A DNA stretch of 64,000 bases from Plutella xylostella (Eukaryota; Arthropoda; Insecta; Lepidoptera; Plutellidae), in contig NC_063987.1 of NCBI RefSeq assembly GCF_932276165.1, positions 7,440,001-7,504,000 on the forward strand. Direction: 5' to 3'. Below, in pieces: positions 1 through 13,583 of this stretch (its first letter is position 1; each line of letters opens with the position of its first letter). The notes beneath the pieces were generated by a model. That model saw only the letters and a list, made by a program, of their open reading frames with translations, did no database searches and was not told the DNA's origin. A program made the position numbers and the translations under genes.

Positions 1-2338
1 AAGTAACTATACTCTTTCAAGTACCTACCTAGGTAGAGGTAAGTAAATACATAGCTAGCTAGAAAGATATCGAGTGCAACTTACTTATAAACCGGTCCAC
101 TTTTTCCTGACAGACTTAACGTAGAAAGTAATTTTCCACATCTTCAATCCCGGAGCAATCCTTCCATAGTCCACCTCACACACCAGCCTCCGAGCTTCGC
201 AACATCACTCGCTCACACAACACTTTCCAAGTATCACAATGCACCTTAAAAACTTGTATCCACACTGCCCGACAGATTCCTCAAAAACCTTAACACGAAC
301 CACTAAACCAGTAACAAACTGGTGTTTTGTCACTAAAAACCGCGGCTAGAGTTGTATTTTTGGGTGGAAACTGAAAAACTCGTGGTGTTTTCGCGTTTTT
401 GAGGTCATATAAAGCGTTTGATGACCTCAAATGGTGGCTCGAGACTGCAAAACGTTCGGTTCTCTGCCTCTGCGCCCGCGCGGCGGTATGCGGCGGCGCT
501 GTGTGCGTGTGTGTGTACACGCAACACGCACACACGCAAAAGGAAGGCTGCACGGTTTTTGTAGATGTCCACAGGGCAAGTAACCTGTAGCTTAAAGAGG
601 TGTAGCTTGCTTTTCTTACGAGACATTCTCAAGTAGGTAGGCATTAAATGCAAACATGAATCGTAGTTTAAGTTAGGTATCTCAATTTCTAAATGTATGT
701 TTTGGAACTTTTTGAGCAACATATTTGGAAACTAGCGTAGTTGAAAATAAACTATGCAGATATGCAGAGGTGAAGTAGACACTGCCATTTTTATTTCTGC
801 TTCAGTGGATTAAATGTTTATTAGGTAGTTATCGGCCTACCCTTACAATCTAATCCACTATATTTAATAGATTCACATTACAAAATAAAATAATTTACAA
901 GTTACAAACCCATCAATACCATGTGCTATGCGCCACATTCAAGCTACATCCTTTAACACTGGAGCCGATTTTTTTTTTGAAAGTTGCTGGTCGATGTCCC
1001 GCTAGCAAAACTTTAAGCTCTTATTTCCATCTCTCTCCCACAGTACATCTCTCATACATCAGAAAGAGGCAGCAACAATTATCTCAATCATACAAATTTC
1101 TCAAGAATAATGTCTACAATTCACATGGTCGCGCTATAGGTAACGCGGCCGGTTTAAATATGTATTGAAATGTATCAGTTCTGAAGTAAACGAAGGTGTA
1201 TTGATTTGTCTGTTTGATAGAAAAGGAAATATATATCGATATCTGGTAATATTGGTATTATTTCAAGATGTGAAAAATTATTGATATAATAGCAACATGT
1301 CTACTCCGAAAGTTTTCGGTTTTTTGGCAGATATATTTATGACTTTATGCCTTGAGTATTAGTTATCAGATTTCACAGCTTCAGCTGATTGATTCCGTAT
1401 ATTATTAATGATGATACGAACAATTATGTAGAGTTAAAAACATAAAGGTTCTTTCCACAGCATGCTACATATTAAGTAATAAGTATTTAAAAGTTTTTGT
1501 AAATTAGGTAAGTACTACCATTATATACCATATAAGCTAATTGTAGTAAGTATTTACACAATTAGTTAGGTATGTGCTTCATCTGATCTTGATGATCATA
1601 CCTAGGTACTTACATTATATTTTGATATAGTAGTTACATTTTAAATCTAATTATCTTGATGTTAATGTTGAAAATCTACATTTGTCAGAATATTAAATAA
1701 CTAATAAATCATACAGTACATACATTCCTTCATTAAAGTACATTCTTAACGAGATTTTTTCCTGAAAATCTTATAAAAAACCGTGGAGACCAATTTTTTT
1801 TCATAGCTCCATTTTTACGTGCAAATATATAAGTATAGACCATACCCAACGTGTTTGACATAACTGTTTTGTATCAAATTACATTGTGAAATAATCATAA
1901 TGCGACCAATAAATACATCATAAACGACACAATCCGTACCAAACACACTTCACTCAGAAAAATGAACCTTAATGCCTCAGAAAAATACCACGAATACCAT
2001 TTTAATTCTATAAAAAAACAATTGCCCATCGATCCGAGACATATAATCTAACTACCGATCGGAAGGGTCATTTTCCTTTAATATACGCCGTAAATAATAA
2101 TAAAAGTATGGGACATTCCTTAAAATTTACTCTCCCTTTTTATTCAATAGCTTTCGCGTTAAGGGAGAAAGGGATAGACGTATTGAAGGAAATGCCTTCT
2201 TATCGTACAAACCAGTCACTCGGACATAGAGTATGTAGAGAATGTAGAAGGGTACACTTCAAATGGCCGGGCGATTGTTAAGTTATTCTGAGTATTCTTT
2301 GCCCGGTTATGTAAATGTGCTTATGTATATTGTGTAAT

Positions 2339-2553
2339 GTACAGGGTGAGTCTTTCGTAGATGCATATCCGAAAGTAGGTCACAGTGCTATTCATTCTAA
2401 ACAACTTTATCAATAAAAAATATATAAAAAGAAATAAGTATATATTTTTACGTAAACTTATGTAAGGGGGGAGTGGATATTTTTTACAATTATAAAAATG
2501 AAAAGCTCGGTGGCCTGCTTTTAGATGTGCACCTACGAAAGACTCTGTGTATG
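2339..2553. repeat. Imperfect terminal-inverted-repeat element (MITE-like)
   Basis: The left end (ACAGGGTGAGTCTTTCGTAG) is matched in inverted orientation by the right end (CTACGAAAGACTCTGTGT), with further imperfect pairing inward. There is no coding content. Size and structure suggest a short non-autonomous DNA transposon. I did not find a clear target-site duplication. Confidence 0.4.
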
Positions 2554-3621
2554 ATGGTATAGTCAAGAAAATGTCTTTTTAAAATCTTGATCATCTCAAA
2601 TCCAATGCCAATATCTAAGGGTAAAACGTGCGTTTACGCTTAGATATTGATTTAATAATAAATGTCATTTGACTAAAAATTTTGTTAATGCGATTTTATC
2701 ATCCTGTATATACACAATCGTAGACATTGTTAACAAAGATATCTTTATGATCTAGGGAGTGTATGCAGGAATTCCTAGTTCATATAAATTTTAATGTTAT
2801 TCTTATGCAAATCGTACAACTATTTTGAAAGTGGCTTTCTTATCAAATGTTTGTGAATTATTTAAGCAATTCTTTTTATGTTATAGTTTTATTATATTTA
2901 TTGTTATATTAGTATTTAATATTATGCTTATTTTTTTCTTTATCAAAATTGACTAAGAAATTCAGACATAAACCCATCTGATAACCTATACGGGGTGGAG
3001 TTTATCAGTAATATTGCCATTGTTGGGTTATACATTATACAGTTATACAGGTGTTGCAAAAGTGATTGTCTAAGCCGAAGGGGGGTGACTCAGGGAGAAC
3101 AAAAATCCTTCTTTTTTTCTAAAATCCGTAGAACAAAAGTTGTTCAGATTGACCACGCCCTTTCCGCTTACAAAACCCTGTAGATCTACCCGTCAAACTG
3201 AGCGAATTAAATTACTGGGCCAATCCTAATTGATTTCAGAGCTGTTTCTTTGTTTTACATAATTTATATCCTAACCAAATGTTAGTTTAAATTGATAAGT
3301 AAGTATTTTCCCATAACACGAGAAATGTATAAGTATATAAAAACAACAAAAAACGTCATTGAATACAGTATAATTCTTATTTTAAATTATGCATCCTGCT
3401 GTGACTTACCGTAATATCCAAATACAACCCACATTCCACTTTTTTTTATTATTATAAAATACATTTGAAACTTTAGATAAAATCTGTTTCCTCCCACTTA
3501 TTTACTTAGGTACTTAAAAAATACGGGTGAAATGTGTGTGAACACAGTCAAGCAAACGCATATTACTGCTCTTACAGTTGAAAATGGATCATTATTATCC
3601 TAACTACCCTAACTATAATAT

Positions 3622-3767
3622 TATAAATGCGAAAGTAACTGTGTCTGTCTATGGATTTGAATGAAATTTGGTATACGTATGGTCTAGACCCTGAGAAATA
3701 ACATTGGCTACTTTTTCTCCCGGAATTCCCGCGGGAAAACTTTTTAAGGCGAAGCGAAGCGTGCTAG
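3622..3767 (+). mobile_element. Helitron-like non-autonomous fragment, ends CTAG
   Basis: It shares the core ATAAATGCGAAAGT, then a GAAATTTGGTATACGTATG-type segment, then AATTCCCGCGGGAAAACTTT, with copies at 18418-18608 (inverted) and 47050-47291. All three end in CTAG followed by T after a GC-rich GAAGCGAAGCG stretch, as Helitron 3' ends do. The 5' boundary is not certain. It has no coding capacity. Confidence 0.4.
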
Positions 3768-3959
3768 TTAGCCTATAGTTATTCAGGACCTCTATCCAAG
3801 AGCGACTCAGCGGCAGGCTTTTGAAAAAGAATGCGGCTGAAAATCACAGCTACAGGCCTGTGGGTATGATCTTTGTTCTAAGATAAGCCACCCATATTTT
3901 TGGAGTATATTTTACATACATGTAGTAAAATAAACTGAAGGGGGTGACTCAGGGGGTCA

Positions 3960-4075
3960 TTTATTCCATGTCATGTCAAGAACTCATTGGTCATGTCAGC
4001 GCCGGGATTCGAAACCGCATCTCTGGCGTGAGAAGCGGCGCTTACCCGACTGAGCTACCACCGCTCCTAAGGAAC
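3960..4075 (-). mobile_element. tRNA-derived SINE
   Basis: On the minus strand the segment begins GGAGCGGTGGTAGCTCAGTC, an A-box-like tRNA start, and contains the B-box-like GGTTTCGAATCCC. The acceptor stem does not close and there is no intact anticodon arm, so it is a SINE head and not a working tRNA gene. Confidence 0.6.
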
Positions 4076-7000
4076 CCTAACAAACCACGCTAAGTGTCGG
4101 CCAGCTGATAAATAAAGGCACAAAAACCCCATGATTCCCATACATTGTTGCAAAACGTAATGGTATTTATTGCGGTGGCAACTTTAATGTGATGGCGATA
4201 TGACGGACCGCGATTCATTGTAATTTGACAACAGTGCTGTTATTAGCAGAGTCGACATTTTATTTATTTATTTACACTTTACTGTACACATAAAAGCAAA
4301 ACAATATAAATAACAGTTACAAATTTTTTAAAACACATAGGACGTATACAAAGGCGGGCTTATTTCCAAAAAGCAATTTCTTCCAGCCAACCTACGACTG
4401 GGTGAAAGAGAAGAATTTAATCTGCGGACATTATCATTGCGGTAAAATTATATTGATACAGGTGTTAAATAAGTCCGGTTTAAAGCGTTATGCCTAAAAC
4501 AGCTATGTAACTCTGTTCGTCATGCATTTTCAATTTTAGATCCTACCCAATATATACCTAGTAGGTACCCACAATTTAGAAGTTAATGACATTTCTACCA
4601 GAAATGGGCGATTTTTAAATGACTTCTTGTTTATATTTTTTGGCTTGAGAACTTCAGAATAGCTACCGTTATTACCTCTACATTTAAGGTCTCCAATGCT
4701 GCCTTTCTGTCGGTCTCTTGTACTGTGCCCTTGAATACAACTCACCTACGATACGAACCAAGGGGAGTCACTCTCAAAGACGAAAAACTAAGTTTCTGAG
4801 TGCTGCTGCGAGAGCCACGACTCTATATCATTGTGTTAAACGTGCCCATTGCACGAAAGCTCTCGTTCGTTTGTTTTTCGTCTGTATAGAGTAACCCTCC
4901 AAGTGTGGAAGAAGAAAGAAGCGTGACCAATGGAATCATCTGCATTATTAAGTGTCTGTAGTCCTTTGTATTATAAACAGTAAACATGTATACAATAATA
5001 ATATATCTTCATGGATATGTACGCTTAATAGGATTTTTTCACTGGATATTTCCAAAAAAACAAACTTTTAAATAGTGCACCTCATTATTTTTATTTATAA
5101 TTACAAAACAAGTACAGACAGTTCTGCACAATTCTACGTAAAGTTCATTGATAATAAAATAAACTCATGTACTTATATTTTCCTAAGCTGATGAAAAGTA
5201 AGTGCGTTAGCGCGTTGAATTCTTTTACTCCTACAATGTTCATGTAGTAAAATATACGCGAATTTCACATGAAGTATTTACTTCTAAAATATAATCACTT
5301 ATGTATTAAGTATGTATTTAATCTCATGTACACTTTACTGGCTTTTTTTTTATAACGATTGTGAAATAAATATCTAACTTGTCCATTGTAAAAAACATTT
5401 TATTAAATTACGTTTACTTGTTATAATAACGAAACAAAGCTCTCTGAAAAGTGAGTAGGTAAGTAGACAAACAAATACGTATTTGGGTTAACCCAAAAGG
5501 AGTATTTATTTAGCAATTAACGTAAATCCTAAACAAACAAATAAGGAGGCTTGAAACATAGTAGAGAGCCGTCATATCTCACAATTTACCTACCTACCTA
5601 AATTTGAAATAAGATTTTGCTAAATTTGTAGGTATGGTAAGCCGTAAAGGATTGACTTAGCTTGACATTCTGGACCACTTTGTATGTTATGTTTATTTTG
5701 TATATGTTAATGTAAATACAGATATGACATAGGCATGTTGTGTGCAATGATTTTCAAAATGAAAAGAAACTCATTTGTTACAAATTGAATAATTAAATAT
5801 GTTTTCATATGTGAATAATATTTAGGCGAAGCTTTAGGAAGTCATCCATTATTCTGAGGCGAAAGCTCAGCCATTGGAAAGTAGGATTATTTAATACCAT
5901 AAACAAACATAAACTCTTTTGTTTTATTGTTTTGTTATGAAACAGTCGCGCCCTATATTGCATAACCGGACCGGCTGCATAGCAACTACCGCGGCTTGAG
6001 TAGGAGCTAAGGCTGCGTTCATATTGCTGCATTTTCTATAAAATAGTGCTCTTAAGTAAAAGAGAAAGAAGAAAGAAAGAAATTTTATTTATTTGCAAAA
6101 AAAAACAAGATATAAAATTAAAAAGCGTATTGAATGAATAAAATGCAAAAAGGAACAATCTCAGCATCTGCTGTAAGTTGAGACATCTCATTCATTTAAA
6201 CTTCTAGAACAATATTTGTTAGGTAAGTTTTTTTATTATTGTCGTTATATATTGTTATCGTTCAAAGCCCCAGAGCTCGTTACTTATATAATATCCTAGA
6301 CACTCACACTTGTTTATAAAATCCTAGTTTTTTTAACCTAACTGCATTGTACTCATTTAAAAACGGTGATATGAGCCGCGACCTATCACGTGAGAACAAA
6401 TGTACAGCAAAAAGCGGGTGACTCGCTACCGAGTCACCTGTGACTACTGAATACCCCTTCAGGGATTACAGTCTTGTGCTTTTTTATAAAATCGTATTAA
6501 GTTGCCCCATCAATGCAGCCATGACTTAAAATTATGAAATTATTTTCGGAGACCACGTCCTTAGTACGTAGTAACTGAAACCGACTGGCGCCTAGCTATG
6601 ACCCACTTAATTCAGTTACTTATGTTAACTTTAGGTTGTAACTTTTGCATTTCATACTTTACTTTTATATTTGTTATGATTTATTTTCTTTTTCTACTAT
6701 AATGCGTACATTTACTTCTGTACAGAGATACGCAGAGCATAGGAACAACTGAAAAATTTACTACTTTAGACGTTTTAAATAAGGGTGTACAGTTAAACAA
6801 ATCAGTTTTTTTTTTACTTTACATAAAATACTTTGTAAGTACTTATTTATTTCATTATGTTTAATGACAAAGTTTAAGTTAGACTATGCGGACTAACTAT
6901 TCACTTTATCCGGTTTCTAATGCCTATTCAAGCTGAAATAAAAAACAGAAATCAGATATTGCACGCAAGGACGTCATCATGAGGTCAAAAAACAAGTAAA

Positions 7001-7576
7001 TTTAAAATAAACCATATCACTGTTTAATGTTATGTTATATCGTTAAGGCTACACCATAATACCACACTCTTTTGACCATAAACATGACAATTAAATTAAA
7101 AACCGAGGTAAATTACGACAATTTACACATGTAATAATGGCGATAAGTATATGTAGGTACTATCACGACGGAATACATTTCGACTGCATCCTTATGGCGT
7201 GTGAGATAAAAGCTACAAGTTATAAATACTGTGAAGCGATGTCTTCTAAGGTACAGTTACAATGTTGCTAATTGTTGGGGCGATTTCTTTCTCAGACACA
7301 AACAATGGACCTCACGCGGTGACATCGTTATACACATTAAGTTTAGCAAATAGTCTCTAAATTTTCAGTTCCACTTTGTCTGGTGCTGTATATCAAGAGT
7401 CTTATTAAGTTAGAAGTTAAGAAACGGTGTTTCTATGTACTTGCTTAACAGGTTTATACCTAACGCTGGACAAAGGGACTAGCCCAATGCCAGAAAATTA
7501 AATGTAGCTACAGTCCTTCGCCGACTACTCCGCACTTACACAGCATATTTTATTATTAGCAACGATAGACAAATTA

Positions 7577-7801
7577 TATAGTACGATAAACTTATCTGTT
7601 CCGGTGCGACCGAACTAAATTGATCTATATCTCATAACTTACCAATAAATTATATATTCATATAGATTAGATGGGTTTATTAAAACCGCAAGGGTGAATT
7701 ACCACTACTGGCAAACTTAAAATCTTACAGAATCAAGAAATAATATTAGACATTTTCGTGATCTCTCACCGGACCGGAACAGATAAGTTTGTGGCACTAT
7801 A
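7577..7801. repeat. Short terminal-inverted-repeat element
   Basis: The ends carry ATAAACTTATCTGTTCCGGT and its complement (ACCGGAACAGATAAGTTT), about 28 bp arms around a roughly 170-bp AT-rich centre without ORFs. It is probably a MITE. The flanks do not show an obvious duplication. Confidence 0.45.
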
Positions 7802-8872
7802 CCTAGCTCTACTGTAAAGTTCATAAACCTGTCACAGACTGTTAAAACAGTCAGATGTCCTAGACAGAAGTAGAGACGGTGTACTTAGGTATTCCCTAAT
7901 CGTGTAACATAATAGGCCCTACGAAATAATTGCTAAAGAACCTCAAATAATAAAACATGATATTCCTATAGGTCTGCCCGCTGCTCGAAATGGCCCTCTT
8001 CCAGCAATTATTATTATAATTACCGTTGTAATTAGGGAAAAGCTAATTAGCTCCTTCTGGAAAGTTCGTTCGATGTGTGTGGCTTCTCAATGCTGTGAGA
8101 GGAAGAGGACACTTTGATTTGTATATCGTTTATTGCTGGCTCAAGAAAACGTAAGAGAAACGAGCTAAGCCGTTGTAAATATCTCAGTAATATTTTTAAT
8201 AAGTAAGTATTTATAAATGCAATTTATCTTAACAAGAAATACAACCACTAAGATTTGAAATCTAGCGCTATATGACTATCACTATTTATTTTTATTTTAT
8301 TTTTTCTCTATGTATATGACTCAACTGAAGACATGACTTCAAATCCTGCCACAAATATAAAAATGTGGAAGACATTTTAATTGTAAAACAGTAGAACCTA
8401 TTTATACAAAACCAGGCACATAGGACATCCATCGGAAACACTCCTATTTTCTCATTCGGATAAATATCAAAGGCAGCAGACAACAGACGGCAGCAATCAA
8501 TATACTAAATCCAACGTCGAACCGTCAAGGCATGAGGCACCGAAATTGAAGGCATTTTATGATTAATGGCCGCTACATTGTCCCATGGATATGAGATACT
8601 TCTTTTCTTTCCCATCCCAATTTAGGCTGTAACATTCATACGGTATAAGGTTCCTTTTACTTTGCAGATGTGCTACCTTATGGCTTTCGAAGGAATGCTG
8701 CCAGTTTCGGTATGTCACAATGTCCTTTTTGATGATGATTGAGATAAAATTCCGAATAGCATACACTCTTTAATACCTAATATATCTACATATAGCATAA
8801 TATAGGTATAATCTAATCTAACAGAATCTAAACTATTACTGACTCAGCAACTTCTTGCGAAGACCGGCTACT

Positions 8873-9120
8873 GATGGCGCAGTGGTTAGCGACTGACTAT
8901 TAGACGCGAGCCAGGATTTCGGGTTCAATACCGGCTGTGGCAGATATTTGAATTTTAATTATAAAAGAAAAATAATTGATCTCGTTTCTTGGATGTGTGT
9001 GTTATCTCCAACCCATCTGCCAAGCGGCTACTCTAGCTCCATAGTGTAAGTTGCTGTAATTTTACAAGAAGTTACAAATATTGAATACGAAGCTTCAATT
9101 CGGTAAAGAAAACCAGCACC
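8873..9120 (+). mobile_element. tRNA-derived SINE
   Basis: The A-box-like TGGCGCAGTGGTTAGCG is followed by the B-box-like GGGTTCAATACC and then the GGCAGATATTTG body. The same body is seen in the SINE at 23762-24016. The 3' boundary is approximate. Confidence 0.6.
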
Positions 9121-9844
9121 AGCACTAACGTGAAATTTTGTAACGAAGAAAAACCTTTGCATTTCTATAAATTATTTATACTACCTACTTACACTTTAAA
9201 TTCCTTGAATTCCAACCCGCGGTCATCAGTCATACTCAGCCACGCCAAATGGCCTGAATGGTTCATTTTAACACTGTCCCATGTCCCATGGCTGTATCAA
9301 ACTAAATAGAACTCTAATAACGAGGCATAAAGTCGTGGAGCAGGGTCGTCCATTTTCAGTCAGTGGACAAGTTCTTGTGAATATGAATGTAGGAGATTCC
9401 TTTATTGAGGTTAGCAATTGTAGAATGTTGAGAAGGATTTAATGTTGTCGGAATCGCTGGATAAATAAAATGGATCATTCTCTCATCCATCACTTCACAT
9501 TCCCTATAAATAAATCGCATAGGTATATGGTCTGTTATTTTATGTAGTTTATAATGTTTAAAAATCTAGGTAGGGTAATCTTACAGTAGATAATATTATA
9601 AGTGATGATTTGATGGACTAGGTATTTCGCAACCGTTGTGAGTCAATAGATTGTGAACCGTAGCAAAACCCAATAATATGTGAATAAGTAATTAACCTAT
9701 TCTTCAGGTTGTGGTAGGTACAAACGAGCCCGCGTTGTTCTACAGGTTGTTTCAAAAGTGGCATACCAATACTTACTATACCGAAAGAGATTCAGAATGA
9801 CTCCCTGACTCCGAGTTTGCAAAGTTGTCGAGCACAAAGGAACT

Positions 9845-9942
9845 TTAAGCTAATGTCGGCATTCAATCTATTTCTGCCTTGCTTTGACAGTATATGGATA
9901 GAAAGAGAAAAACATAGATTTAATGTCGACATTAGCTTAATG
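9845..9942. repeat. Palindromic MITE-like element
   Basis: It begins TTAAGCTAATGTCG and ends in the inverted copy CGACATTAGCTTAA. The pairing runs inward for about 35 bp. Its right end was the target of the adjacent 5S-derived SINE, so it is older than that insertion. Confidence 0.5.
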
Positions 9943-10314
9943 AAGCGTCCGTAGTCAAGCGGGCTTCAGTGATCGTAACTGATCACTGAGGTTAAGCAAC
10001 AACTGGCACGGTCAGCCATTGGATGGGTGACCGATTTCAAGTGGTTCTTTTCTAGACGCTTCCGTGCTTCGGACGGCACGCTAATCCGTGGGTCCAGGTT
10101 GCTGCTTCGGCAGCAGTCGTTAAGCCTAATCAGAGGCCTTAGGGCGGCTTGAAAACATCTGACAGTCGGGTTGCCCACTTACCCGACAACTCTCTCAGCA
10201 CAAGCTTGCCTGTGTTGGGGTCCACCAATCCGCACTTGGCCATCGTGGAGAAATAGGCCTAAAACCCTTCCTTCATTGGAAGGAGACCCGTGCCCCAGCA
10301 TTGGGGACGTAATG
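9943..10314 (+). mobile_element. 5S rRNA-derived SINE with 12-bp target-site duplication
   Basis: Positions 9979-10033 read like the internal promoter half of 5S rRNA: GATCACTGAGGTTAAGCAAC, then GGATGGGTGACCG. The 3' part, with CCTTCCTTCATTGGAAGGAG, recurs at 34390-34520 and 57455-57540, so it is a shared family tail. The direct repeat ATTAGCTTAATG flanks the unit at 9931-9942 and 10315-10326. A true 5S gene would be about 120 bp and would not have this tail. Confidence 0.75.
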
Positions 10315-11694
10315 ATTAGCTTAATGCCTTTCTGCAACTCAGCATGAGTCGCCCCCTTTCGGCTTACTTACACCACATTTGCAACACTCTGTTTATTAAG
10401 GTAGATTGGTGATCGAACAAAATATGCAGCGATGATTAATTCGTTAATCCATCGGCCTAAATGTCATCTTGACAGGCGTGTATGACGGATGGTGGCAAAT
10501 TCAATATGGCGGCCGTTCAAATGTCTTCATTGATTGATAATGCCGTTGCCCCTTAACTTTTCATTATAAAAATAAAATGCAACAAAGACGGGAAGCTGAA
10601 GGACAGGCTGATAAATAAGATGAATACGCTTGAGTTTCTGAGTTCGGTATTATCTAGCAAGTATAATACGCGCGAATAAAGAAACATGAAAACGGCCACC
10701 ATTTCAAATTGTTTCTTTATCTACTCGTGTTATAGTTAGCTATGTTCGAACTGAAACGTACGTTTAAACTCGCACGTCCCTAAAATACAGCCCAGGTTAA
10801 AGTTCACATCAGAAAGGTATCGGTGACACAACTAATCAATCTAAACTTTTGTTCTAAGACTTTTAAGCATTCGCGTACTTACTTCGGCAGAAGTGACTTG
10901 ATGCAGTTCAAACCGTAATAGATACTCATGTTCAGATAAATATTACCAGAGTTTCTAAAACAATGATTCAGACGTGATAGCAACAACAAAGTTATTCGCT
11001 ACATAACTTTTTTATCTGAGTGATAGAAAAAAATAGAGATCTTAGCATGCTAATGATAAGGTAAAGACATGGTAATCTACGAAAAAAAATTGGGTTGCAG
11101 CTACTTTCAACAACTAATTTATTATGTCTATAACAATGCATTAACTACAAATGTACACTTAAATAAATGCTAAGACTTATTCTAATTAATAGGAGAATTG
11201 AGTTATCAATTACGTAGGTATTGTTCTGTATTATACAGTTCCATGATTTTATGTAGTACAAACACAAATCTAAATATGGATTGCAATTTAAAAAATAGTG
11301 GTTTGGACTTTGGACTTCAGCTTTTATTAAGTTCAGTGGCATCGTCTGTCGAAAACCATAAAAGTTTACGTGTCCTCGCATACAAAGTGGCGCCTCTAGC
11401 GGAAACTGTCATGAAACTTTTAACAGATAATGTATTCAGGTGACAGAAGAAAACCAAAACATTTTTCGTTTTCGTAAATTGCGACACCCATACTAGAGGC
11501 TCAGAGTGTCGAGAGTAATCTTCCCAAAGTCCTATGTCCAGAAGTAGATTTGACAGCAGCAGCCTGGTGTTGATTCCAACGCAAATTGCCATGTTTCTTT
11601 CCATAAAACCTATTTGACAGCGTTAAAGATGTCTATTACGATTGTGTGTTTTATAGTACAGATTCAAACTTAAACATAATAGGTATTTAACATT

Positions 11695-13583
11695 TTACAA
11701 CGGGAACCATCTTTGGGCGCCGTCTAGTCTTATAACTTCTCCATTCAACATGGGGTTCTCCACTATGCTGGTGACTAAATGCGCGAATTCTTCAGGTTTT
11801 CCGAGTCTTGAGGGGAACGGCGTCATTCTTTTGAGGAACTCTATCATCCTGAAAGGCAGGTAAGAGACTAGGGGTGTGTCGAAGACACCTGAAACAAAAG
11901 AATAATGATTTATCTTGGAGGCATGATTAAAGATTTGTTTACCAAGGTGGGTTTGCGTAATGAGTCCCGTAAATTTATTTATCAACCTTAAAACAGCATA
12001 ATAATAAATAGGTACTTTACGAATGAAGATGAATAGAAGGTTAGATTTCTACATAAATACATTTGTACCTCTACTAATAAGCTACTTCATATAACTTTGT
12101 TGTCGTCTCCTCTCCTACATCTTATTTCTCATACCGATAAACTAAATACAGTGATCTACAAACCTGGTGCAATAGTGACAACCCTGATCCCTTGCTTGGC
12201 CAGATCTCTCGCAATGGGTAGAGTCATGCCAATGATGCCGGCCCCTGACGCCGCCAGCGCAGCCTGCCCGATGTCCCCTTCGTAGGCTATAGTGGACGCA
12301 GTATTCACAATAACACCCCTCTGACCGTCTTCTGAAGGCTGGTTTTTGCCTATCAGACCCACCGCTAAACGGATCACGTTGAATGTTCCTACTGTGTTTG
12401 TCTGCAAATAAAAAAAATAGTTGTAGGTATGATGAATATGGTTTTTTCTTGATATACTAATATGCCATTTTTAATGGTATAATGATACTGGTAACCTGTT
12501 ATAGAAAATACTTCTAAAATATCACATACAATACATAATTAATTACTTATAAGATAAATAAAAGAAACAGATGAATGGATTCAAAACTTGATAATTTGAT
12601 TGAACAAGATTGGTTTCAGAGATAATGCCACGTACAGATAAATATAAATACAAAGATTCTAATGAAATGAACATCCATTACACCAAAAGGTGTGATTCCA
12701 ATAGGTACCTTCTAGTGTAGTTACTACAACCAAGCTACAACCCAGTATACTCACATTGACAACTTTAACAAAATCTTCCAACTCGTGTGCTCGGTCAGTC
12801 TTGAAGTTGTAAGTCTGGAAGGTCTGAGCCAGCCCGGCGCAGTTCACCACGATGTCGAGTCGACCAAACTTGTCTTTGGCTATAGACAAGGCTTTCTTCA
12901 CATCCTCTTCTGATGTCACCTGGAATCCATAGTGGTACAGTAAATGTGTTGGTAAGATAAATATTTCTTGTGTAGGGTATGAGAAATTTAGATAAAAGAA
13001 TATCTATTCTATTCTATTAAAATATATTGGTGGGGGCACTGCCGTGCCCCAGATATTCAATAAAGTTGCCCATGAAAATGATGGATGGAAGACCCAATGA
13101 GAGACATTTGAGTAGTCGGGTGGGACATGATGGGCTAAATAAAAAGAATTCTCATCCAAAATTAATTTGTTTAAATAAAATAAATTGACATCTATGATGC
13201 TTAAGCCTATGAAATTAATTCAGGGGGCTTGGGCTTGGACTAGGGTGGGGCTAGCCAGATTGACATGGTTTCCCCTTCACTTTAGTTAACTATCTGAGCC
13301 GAGGCTGTGAATATAACAAAATAACTACTTACACATCCTGGAGATGCTATAACATCACTGCCAATCTGTTTAGCGAATTCCTGCGCTCTCGTGCCTTGCA
13401 CGTCCAGGATGACAACTTTGCCGCCATTTTGAACTAGCCGCTCCACGGTCGCCTTCCCCAGACCTGAAGCTCCACCGGTCACCAAACTTACTGCACCCTA
13501 GAATTTAAGGTTATAAGAGTTGAGGTTATGTTTACATTTTGTGTTGCAATTATTTATCGTAGTTATCATTTCACCTTCAACAT
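11695..13583 (-). CDS. HSD10-like short-chain dehydrogenase, catalytic Tyr and Lys replaced
   Basis: Five coding exons: 13575-13583, 13333-13497, 12755-12919, 12164-12401 and 11695-11888. The phases match and give 256 residues, the usual length of 3-hydroxyacyl-CoA dehydrogenase type 2 (HSD17B10, fly scully). That mitochondrial enzyme oxidises branched-chain and steroid acyl substrates and is a subunit of mitochondrial RNase P. Visible motifs are the Rossmann TGGASGLG near the N-terminus, VNCAG, GTFNVIRL, NTAS (Ser149), TLPIARDL, IAPG and a C-terminal LNGEVIRLDGA. The family's active site is Tyr-x3-Lys in GQAAYSASK; here the codons give Leu162 (CTG, 12255-12257) and Gly166 (GGG, 12243-12245). 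The Asp of DVTSE, which faces the adenine, is Cys. The frame and all splice sites are intact, so this reads as a conserved pseudoenzyme or a diverged paralogue, not a decayed gene. It is head to head with FHIP2. Confidence 0.9.

Larger units (their letters stand above)
1..11694. other. Gene-poor, repeat-rich intergenic region
   Basis: I find no convincing coding exon on either strand. Open frames here are short, lack splice partners and look random. A GC- and CA/GT-rich patch at about 470-545 could be a promoter or 5' UTR of a gene to the left, but nothing proves it. A (GAAA)-rich patch lies at 6061-6085. Short dispersed pieces related to one another, with a GGGGGTGACTCAGG core, occur near 3085 and 3940 and again near 20930, 21090 and 31060. 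The recognisable repeats are listed separately. Confidence 0.6.

Noticed and set aside
9979..10033. Genuine 5S rRNA gene
   Set aside because: Only the internal promoter half is preserved, it continues into a SINE tail and it is flanked by a target-site duplication.
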